The translations under genes and the position numbers were made by a program. This document shows, one piece after another, positions 58,345 to 64,000 of a stretch of 64,000 bases of DNA. Numbering within the stretch: position 1 is the stretch's first letter; the number at the start of each line of letters is the position of its first letter. Under the pieces are notes generated by a model. The model saw nothing but the letters and a program-made list of their open reading frames with translations. It was not told where the DNA came from and made no database searches. The stretch covers positions 1,612,001 to 1,676,000 of the forward strand of contig NZ_CP047954.1 of the NCBI RefSeq assembly GCF_014279895.1, written 5' to 3'. Source of the stretch: Synechococcus sp. M16.1 (GTDB taxonomy: Bacteria; Cyanobacteriota; Cyanobacteriia; PCC-6307; Cyanobiaceae).

Positions 58345-59514
58345 TTATTCCTGCAACAGCAGCAGCTGGCGATCCACAAGATCGCGGATCTGATCGGGAG
58401 ACGCAAGGGCCCCCAGCCTCTGTTGCGGCTGCTCAGCGACAGTCCGCAGCAGGGAGCGGTCGGCATCCGTGAGCTGAATGGGCTCCATGTTGCGACCAAG
58501 AATCGGATCGGGTTCTCCCCAGAGGCAGGGCTGAACCAAACCCCTGGCGAGGCCCAGGGCCTCATCACTCCAGCAAGCTCGCTCCACTGGTGCCGCAGAG
58601 AGAAAGAACTCGAAGTGGCTGATGTCGGGATCCAGCTGCTCCACAAGCTCCCACTGCTGACGCGGTGGCAAGGCCTGGGCTCGCTCAAGCAGTTCTCCCT
58701 GCAGAAGGCGGGATGGATCCCAAACCTCCGGATTGGAGAAGCCGGCGAAATGCAGACCCGCCGTTTCGATGAACGCGAAAAGACGCTCGAGGTTGTAACT
58801 GGTTTCCTGCGGGTGCAGGTACATGTCCGCGAAATTTGCGTCAGGTGCGCAATCCACGGCCCAGCGTTCCCGGTGATGACGGGCAAGGCGGTTGCCCTCA
58901 GGCAGGGTCTCGAACAGCTCCCGCCCCAGATGCAGGCCCTCCGAGCCTGTGCCGGCATTCAGAAGACTCAGCGCTTTCTGGGTGCGGTGGATCTCCCAGC
59001 GACCGGCATCGGCATAAAGGAAGAGATGCAGCAGACCCGACGGAGCCAGGCGATCCGCCAGGGAGCGCAGCCCCGCTTCCGGCTGATCCAGGTGATGCAA
59101 CACCCCCACCGAGTTGATGTAGTCGAAGGCCCCTTCGTCGGCCAGATCAAGAAGACTGCGCCGCTCCTGACGCAGGGAGGTCACTTGCTCAGGCGCCCCG
59201 GAGCGCTGGCACCTTTCCCGCGCCACCGCCAGAGCCCCATCACTGATGTCCACCCCGAGCACGTCAGCACCCGGATTGAGATGGCAGAGGTAATCGGTGC
59301 TCACCCCGGTTCCGCAACCGGCATCGAGGATCCGCGGCGCCTCCATCCCTGCAGGGATCGAGCCGTGCACAGCGGCCAGAACGCTGCGATGACACCAACG
59401 CCAGTTGTATCCAGGTGGGGGGCCGTCCTGCAGTGGATCCCCCGGGAAGGGGAAGCGGTCATAAAACGCACTCACCACGGGAGTCGCAGCATCACTGGGC
59501 TTGGGGTGGGTCAT
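58345..59514 (-). CDS. SAM-dependent methyltransferase upstream of the atp operon
   Basis: A 389-residue protein from the start MTHPKPSDAATPVVSAFYD. Methyltransferase motif I ILDAGCGTGVSTDYLCHL (about residues 60-77), LGVDISDGAL, and YINSVGVLHHLDQPEAG are clear. A C-terminal half of about 200 residues (NFADMYLHPQETSYNLERLF, DISHFEFFLS) is family-specific. Substrate unknown. It is 13 nt from atpI in the same direction, so the atp operon may be transcribed from this gene's promoter, which faces apcE across a 146-bp spacer. Confidence 0.82.
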   Translation of the reverse strand: MTHPKPSDAATPVVSAFYDRFPFPGDPLQDGPPPGYNWRWCHRSVLAAVHGSIPAGMEAPRILDAGCGTGVSTDYLCHLNPGADVLGVDISDGALAVARERCQRSGAPEQVTSLRQERRSLLDLADEGAFDYINSVGVLHHLDQPEAGLRSLADRLAPSGLLHLFLYADAGRWEIHRTQKALSLLNAGTGSEGLHLGRELFETLPEGNRLARHHRERWAVDCAPDANFADMYLHPQETSYNLERLFAFIETAGLHFAGFSNPEVWDPSRLLQGELLERAQALPPRQQWELVEQLDPDISHFEFFLSAAPVERACWSDEALGLARGLVQPCLWGEPDPILGRNMEPIQLTDADRSLLRTVAEQPQQRLGALASPDQIRDLVDRQLLLLQE

Positions 59515-59660
59515 GCAGCGCTGATTTCGCGCCTGCGAGCTTTTCACGTCAGACCCGTGGATCCCCTGCAGCACCGCAAGGCCTGCAAACATTTGTTCAT
59601 GGGGCCACGGAGGGCCATCCCAGCAGCCGTAACGTGGCGCGATCCGGCTTGCTTTCGTCG

Positions 59661-62612
59661 ATGACAGTGACCGCCAGCAGCGGCAGCCCGCGCGTGTCTC
59701 CCCAACTGTTCGACACGCTGCCGCTCTCCAGCGTCCGTCAGGCAGAGCAGCAGGACCGTTTCCCTGACAACGGGGAACTGGACAGTCTTGTGACCTTCTT
59801 CCGAACCGGTCAGGACCGGATCGAAGCGTCCCGGATCATTGCGGCCAACGCCGAGGCCATCGTGGCCCGCGCCGCCAACAGAATTTTTGTGGGAGGAACG
59901 CCCCTCTCCTTCCTTGAAGCGCCTCTAACAACGGGCGAAACCGCACGTTCAACAGGTAAGGAAGGAACTCCCCTGGCTGCTGACCAAGCCGCGTTTGAAC
60001 AGTCGGTGCGCACCTTCACCGGCGACAGCAACAGCACCAAGCGGGGCAACTTCCTCACCCGCCTGCTGGAAGGAGCTGGTGGCGATGCCGACGTGCGGGT
60101 TGTGCTCCCCACCGGTTTCAACGCCATCAGCGTGGCCAAGTACGGCCCGGCCTTCATGCGCAAGTCGGTGCGCGACATGGGTTGGTTCCTGCGCTATGTG
60201 GGCTATGCCCTGGTGGCAGGTGACCCCAGCATCCTTGCGGTGAACACCCGCGGCCTGCGGGACATCCTTCTGGAGAACTGCTCTCTGGCGGCCACCAACG
60301 TGGCTCTTCAGGAGATGCGGGCTGCTTCAGCGGAACTGCTGCGGGATCGTCCTGAAGCCCGTCAGATGACCATCGACTGCTTCAACGTGCTGTTGCAGGA
60401 GCTGGCCATCCCCACCCCCAGCACGAAGCAGCGCCAGGGGAGTGCAGTGCAGCAGGGCCTGCAGCTGCCGGCGATCTATGCCCTGGCCTCAGAGGGACGC
60501 CAGCTGTTTGAAATGCGTCCCGGTCTGTCCGGAGCCGAGAAAGCTGAAATTATCCGCGCCGCCTACCGCCAGGTGTTTGAGCGCGACATCGCCAAGGGCT
60601 ACTCCCAGACCCCCTGTGCGGACAAAGCCAGTGCCGTCGCCCAGGGACAGATCTCAATGCGTGAATTCGTTCGCGCCCTCGGCCGCAGCAAGGAGTATCG
60701 CCAGCAGTTCCACAACGGTTTCGTCAACAGCCGCGTGGTGGAACTTGCTTACCGCCACTTCCTCGGCCGGGGCATCAGCTCCCTCGAGGAATTCCGCAAG
60801 TCGTTCGCGATCCTCAGCGACCAGGGCCTGAACGGTCTGGTGGATGTGCTGGTGAATTCCTCGGAATACGCCCAGGCCTTTGGTGAGGAAACCGTTCCCT
60901 ACCTGCGGGATCTCGGCACTGAAGCTCAGGAGAGCGCCGGTTGGGGCTCCAATCGCAAGCTGTTCAAATTCAGCGCCCCCTTCGATGGCGCGCCGCAATA
61001 CGTCACCCTCTACGCCTCCTACCGCCAACCCTTTGCCGATCAGCACGTCTACGGCGGCGGCAATGATCCGGTGGCCAACCAGTACGGCGCCATCTTCCCC
61101 AGCGGAACCGCTTCGGTGGCCACACGGCCGGCACCATACGGCTACGACAGCCGCCGCCTGCTGGTGAGCAACGGTCTCAACAGCCCCGGACAGCTGGACA
61201 GCGCCAGCTTCCGCGGCAGCCGCCCTCGCAAGGTGGGACCACGGGTGGTTCGGCTTCAGCAGATCGCAACCGGGGGAACCGTCAATCCCCGTCGCAGCGG
61301 AAACCCCAGCGTTCGTACCACTGAAGCCAGCACCCAAGCCGTGATCAAAGCGGTGTATGTGCAGGTGCTGGGCAACGGTGGCTATGCGGGAGAACGCATG
61401 GGTTCAGCCGAAGCTCGGCTCGAGAACGGTGACATCTCCCTGAAGGATTTCGTGCGCGCGGTCGCCCGCTCTGATGCCTTCCGTCGCCGCTACTGGAGTG
61501 GCCTTTACATCGTGAAGGCGATCGAAGTGATGCACCGCCGTCTGCTGGGACGTCCCACCTTCGGCCGCTGGGAAATTGATGCCCTGTTCGACACGGCTGC
61601 CCGCCACGGCTTCTACGGGGTGGTGGACGCCCTGATAGACAGCCGTGAATACAGCGAAGCATTCGGATCCGACACGGTCCCCTTTGAGCGATTCATCACC
61701 CCAGGCGATGTGAACGCCCGTCGTGCCCCCGGCTGGGCCCGCCCGCTCAATCTCGCCGCCGTAGCCGATCTCACCCAGAGCAGCCGCCCGGAAGCGCGGC
61801 CATCGGAAGGCTTCCGCAGCAGTGGCACGATCACACCCCGCAACCTGGTCGACACCAAGTCGGCATCGCAAGGAACCTGGACGCCCACCAGTGGCGCCAG
61901 CGGTGCCGACTCCCGTTGGCTGTCGGTGGTCCGCCAGCAAAGCCTGGCCTCGAAGCAAACCGGCTTCCCGATGCGTCGGGCCAGCGGATCCGAGCCCAGC
62001 AAGCTTGATGGCCCCTCATGGACGGTCAAGAGCCGCTCCGTGGCGACCGGCAAGACCCAGGCCCTCTCGACCATGGGGCAGGCACTGGCCAACGCCGATG
62101 CCTCTGGATTCCAGCTGCGGGAAGGGCTCCCGGCCATGCTGGAGCTGAAACAGCCCTGCAGCGAGTCTGAACTTCGCACCGTGCTCGATGCGACGTATCG
62201 GCAACTGCTGAACCGTGTCCCAACGGAAAGCGAGCGCCTGGTCTCCGCCGAGTCCCGACTGCGCAATCAGGACATCGACCTGCCTGATTTCATCGCTGAA
62301 GTGGCCATGAGCGAAGCGTTCCAGAACCGCATCGCCTCCATGGCTCCGCTTCGGGCCGCATCCGCCGCAGGCCTGGCGCTGCTGGGACGGGCCACCACCC
62401 CAGCAGAGACCAGCCGCTTCTTGATCACCCGCGCTCAAGCAGGTCAGGGTGCAGCTGTCACCGAACTGTTGGCGGAACGGATCAGCACAACCGTGCCCCG
62501 CATCGACGGCATGTCGACAGCCTCAGGGGTCAGCCAGGCCACCATCCAGCGCACGGCTTCGCTCTACCGCGGCAATGCCGGCCTGAATCCCCCCACGGGC
62601 GACGCGATCTGA
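59661..62612 (+). CDS. apcE: Phycobilisome core-membrane linker ApcE (LCM)
   Basis: Anchors the phycobilisome core to the thylakoid and is its terminal energy emitter. The 983-residue protein has an N-terminal phycobilin domain with a loop insert (about 75-135), with LLENCSLAATNVAL giving probable chromophore-binding Cys207. Three linker (REP) domains follow, at about 275-430, 555-690 and 830-975, joined by Ser/Pro/Arg-rich arms. REP1 and REP2 keep ISMREFVRALGRSKEYR and ISLKDFVRAVARSDAFRRR; REP3 (IDLPDFIAEVAMSEAFQ) is shorter and more diverged. The number of REPs normally sets core architecture. Confidence 0.97.
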   Translation: MTVTASSGSPRVSPQLFDTLPLSSVRQAEQQDRFPDNGELDSLVTFFRTGQDRIEASRIIAANAEAIVARAANRIFVGGTPLSFLEAPLTTGETARSTGKEGTPLAADQAAFEQSVRTFTGDSNSTKRGNFLTRLLEGAGGDADVRVVLPTGFNAISVAKYGPAFMRKSVRDMGWFLRYVGYALVAGDPSILAVNTRGLRDILLENCSLAATNVALQEMRAASAELLRDRPEARQMTIDCFNVLLQELAIPTPSTKQRQGSAVQQGLQLPAIYALASEGRQLFEMRPGLSGAEKAEIIRAAYRQVFERDIAKGYSQTPCADKASAVAQGQISMREFVRALGRSKEYRQQFHNGFVNSRVVELAYRHFLGRGISSLEEFRKSFAILSDQGLNGLVDVLVNSSEYAQAFGEETVPYLRDLGTEAQESAGWGSNRKLFKFSAPFDGAPQYVTLYASYRQPFADQHVYGGGNDPVANQYGAIFPSGTASVATRPAPYGYDSRRLLVSNGLNSPGQLDSASFRGSRPRKVGPRVVRLQQIATGGTVNPRRSGNPSVRTTEASTQAVIKAVYVQVLGNGGYAGERMGSAEARLENGDISLKDFVRAVARSDAFRRRYWSGLYIVKAIEVMHRRLLGRPTFGRWEIDALFDTAARHGFYGVVDALIDSREYSEAFGSDTVPFERFITPGDVNARRAPGWARPLNLAAVADLTQSSRPEARPSEGFRSSGTITPRNLVDTKSASQGTWTPTSGASGADSRWLSVVRQQSLASKQTGFPMRRASGSEPSKLDGPSWTVKSRSVATGKTQALSTMGQALANADASGFQLREGLPAMLELKQPCSESELRTVLDATYRQLLNRVPTESERLVSAESRLRNQDIDLPDFIAEVAMSEAFQNRIASMAPLRAASAAGLALLGRATTPAETSRFLITRAQAGQGAAVTELLAERISTTVPRIDGMSTASGVSQATIQRTASLYRGNAGLNPPTGDAI

Positions 62613-63018
62613 GCCAAACGGCGATTTTCCTGACAAACAACCGCCCCAATTGCCAGCGGTTGTTCTCATTGGATCCCGGTGAAGTGCCGCTTCATCGGGA
62701 TCATTTTCTGCGTCTTGGGAGCCTCTCGAACCATGACGCAAAGCGCAGTCATGGCAACGGCTTTCGAGCCACGGTCGATGCCGTGAAGAACTGTTACCCG
62801 GGCAAAAATCCCAGGCCGTCGCCAGCGCAGAATGCCTCAGCCGATCCCAACGGAGCGGGGCCACAACGATCAGTGTTGACCGTTGTGAACAAGTCTCACT
62901 CCCGACGCTTCGACCCCCTGTCTCAGCCTTTAGTCTGAGACGCGATCCCTCGGGATCACCCCTTATTCACCGGATACCGGTCTCCTACGGGCGGCCGCTT
63001 GTTTCGAGGCAGAACTGC
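62613..63018. other. apcE-apcA spacer with three inverted repeats
   Basis: About 405 bp with no convincing gene. It contains CAACCGC / GCGGTTG (62638-62644, 62656-62662), a 13-bp stem GATCCCGGTGAAG / CTTCATCGGGATC around TGCCG (62672-62702) followed by ATTTTC, and GTCTCAG / CTGAGAC (62920-62926, 62935-62941). The first two probably end or attenuate apcE mRNA; the last may be in the apcAB promoter or leader. Confidence 0.65.
62672..62708 (+). terminator. Possible apcE terminator or attenuator
   Basis: A 13-bp stem with one G-T pair and five-nt loop, 59 nt after the apcE stop, followed only by ATTTTCTG. The weak T tract suggests partial termination, which would let apcAB be made in excess of apcE. 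Confidence 0.6.
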
Positions 63019-63504
63019 ATGAGCATCGTCTCCAACTCGATCATCAACGCGGACGCCGAAGCCCGCTACCTCAGCCCTGGCGAACTCGACCAGATCAAAG
63101 CCTTCGTCACCGGCGGTCAACGCCGTCTGCGCGTGGCCCAGGTCCTGTGCGAGAGCCGCGAGCGCATCGTCAAGCAGGCTGGTGGTCAGCTGTTCCAGAA
63201 GCGTCCCGACGTCATCTCCCCCGGCGGCAACGCCTACGGAGAAGAGATGACCGCCACATGTCTGCGTGACATGGATTACTACCTCCGTCTTGTCACCTAC
63301 GGCATCGTCGCCGGTGACGTCACTCCGATCGAAGAGATCGGCGTGATCGGCGCGAAAGAGCTCTACCGCTCCTTGGGCACTCCCCTGGAAGCCATGGCAG
63401 AAGCCGTGCGCGAGATGAAGATCGTCGCCATGGGCCTTCTCACCGGAGCCGACGCAGAGGAAGCCGGCACCTACTTCGATTACGTGGTTGGCGCCCTCGC
63501 CTGA
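63019..63504 (+). CDS. apcA: Allophycocyanin alpha subunit
   Basis: Core phycobiliprotein. 161 residues beginning [20 protein letters not shown], with phycocyanobilin-attachment Cys81 in [15 protein letters not shown] and the phycobiliprotein globin-like helices. It precedes apcB by 39 nt, the normal order. Confidence 0.98.
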   Translation: MSIVSNSIINADAEARYLSPGELDQIKAFVTGGQRRLRVAQVLCESRERIVKQAGGQLFQKRPDVISPGGNAYGEEMTATCLRDMDYYLRLVTYGIVAGDVTPIEEIGVIGAKELYRSLGTPLEAMAEAVREMKIVAMGLLTGADAEEAGTYFDYVVGALA

Positions 63505-63543
63505 ACCGCTCGCTGAATTTCCCTCTCGTCTCCTCACGGATCC

Positions 63544-64000
63544 ATGCAAGACGCCATCACCAACGTCATCAACAAGTCGGACGTCCAGGGCCTCTACCTG
63601 GACACGGCTTCGATGAGCAGCCTCGAGTCGTATTTCGCCAGTGGTGAACTGCGCGTGCGCGCTGCCGCCACCATCAGTGCCAATGCTTCGGCCATCATCC
63701 GCGATGCCGTCGCCAAGGCCCTGCTGTACTCGGACATCACCCGTCCCGGCGGCAACATGTACACCACCCGCCGCTACGCAGCCTGCATCCGCGACCTGGA
63801 TTACTACCTGCGTTATTCCACCTACGCCATGCTGGCTGGCGACACCTCGATCCTCGACGAGCGTGTTCTGAACGGCCTCAAGGAGACCTACAACTCCCTG
63901 GGTGTGCCCATTGGCGCCACAGTTCAGGCCATCCAGGCCATGAAGGAAGTGACCGCAGGCCTGGTGGGCCCTGATGCTGGCAAGGAAATGGGTGTCTACT
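63544..64000 (+). CDS. apcB: Allophycocyanin beta subunit, truncated by window end
   Basis: Partner of ApcA in the core trimers. About 152 of the usual 161 residues are present: [20 protein letters not shown], Asn71 (site normally N-methylated) in [16 protein letters not shown], and chromophore Cys81. Only the last few residues are beyond the window. Confidence 0.98.
   Translation, partial: MQDAITNVINKSDVQGLYLDTASMSSLESYFASGELRVRAAATISANASAIIRDAVAKALLYSDITRPGGNMYTTRRYAACIRDLDYYLRYSTYAMLAGDTSILDERVLNGLKETYNSLGVPIGATVQAIQAMKEVTAGLVGPDAGKEMGVY

Noticed and set aside
62660-62938. Possible 92-residue gene between apcE and apcA
   Set aside because: It runs through the 13-bp hairpin and has no conserved features; probably non-coding.

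Overview
This window is chromosomal DNA of a GC-rich marine picocyanobacterium, almost certainly a marine Synechococcus (sub-cluster 5.1 type). The evidence is apcE-apcA-apcB, which means phycobilisomes and so argues against Prochlorococcus; psbV; a plant-type ferredoxin; the ferredoxin-thioredoxin reductase variable chain; Ycf-type proteins (PSRP-3/Ycf65, cyanobacterial omega subunit); a complete kaiABC clock; the cyanobacterial ATP synthase gene order with duplicated b/b' subunits; and very short spacers. Coding density is high and nearly everything is core genome. No insertion sequence, prophage, CRISPR array or rRNA was seen. The strain cannot be fixed from the sequence alone.

Layout. 1-5504 (minus): envelope genes lpxA(partial)-fabZ-lpxC-bamA, then purC and a secreted helical-repeat protein. 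5563-8933 (plus): purD overlapping the sensor kinase nblS, which ends 1 bp from the stop of kaiC. 8935-11785 (minus): kaiA-kaiB-kaiC. 11918-12595 (plus): rplU-rpmA with a strong terminator. 12678-19532: methyltransferase, truB, yebC-type regulator, a Nif11-like 56-residue protein, a nagB-like sugar-phosphate enzyme, a SpoIID-domain protein, RNase Z and psbV. 19582-24379: petF, prmA, serA and a PSII S4-domain protein. 24452-28666: tRNA-Val(GAC), murD, EVE protein, small cyanobacterial DUF proteins and rpoZ. 28705-33988: divergent Hsp70-like protein with a membrane-anchored partner, ftrV, pyrR, gpmI and secG. 33989-34750 is a small A/T-richer pocket with one unrecognised gene that looks like a ribbon-helix-helix regulator beside a palindrome. 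34832-39027: groES-groEL (minus, CIRCE operator) divergent from atpD-atpC. 39197-44019: PSRP-3, a HAD phosphatase, pepP and the GDP-fucose pair gmd-fcl. 44075-49852: CBS membrane protein, GTPase, nadD-like, nadE and ald. 49849-52580 (minus): a tightly coupled, poorly understood operon (2OG-Fe oxygenase, 2Fe-2S ferredoxin, 60-residue protein, DUF3326, YchJ/SEC-C). 52685-59514 (minus): main ATP synthase operon preceded by a methyltransferase. 59661-64000 (plus): phycobilisome core genes apcE, apcA and apcB (cut by the window end).

How it fits together. The window joins light harvesting (apc, psbV), energy conversion (both atp clusters), redox distribution (two ferredoxins, FtrV), timekeeping (kai) and stress/light signalling (nblS), with housekeeping genes between. 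The least explained parts are the 49.8-52.6 kb operon, the regulator-like gene at 34.3-34.7 kb, the Nif11-like microprotein, the Hsp70-like/membrane pair at 28.7-31.2 kb, and a spacer at 27.4-27.7 kb with DnaA-box-like sequences.
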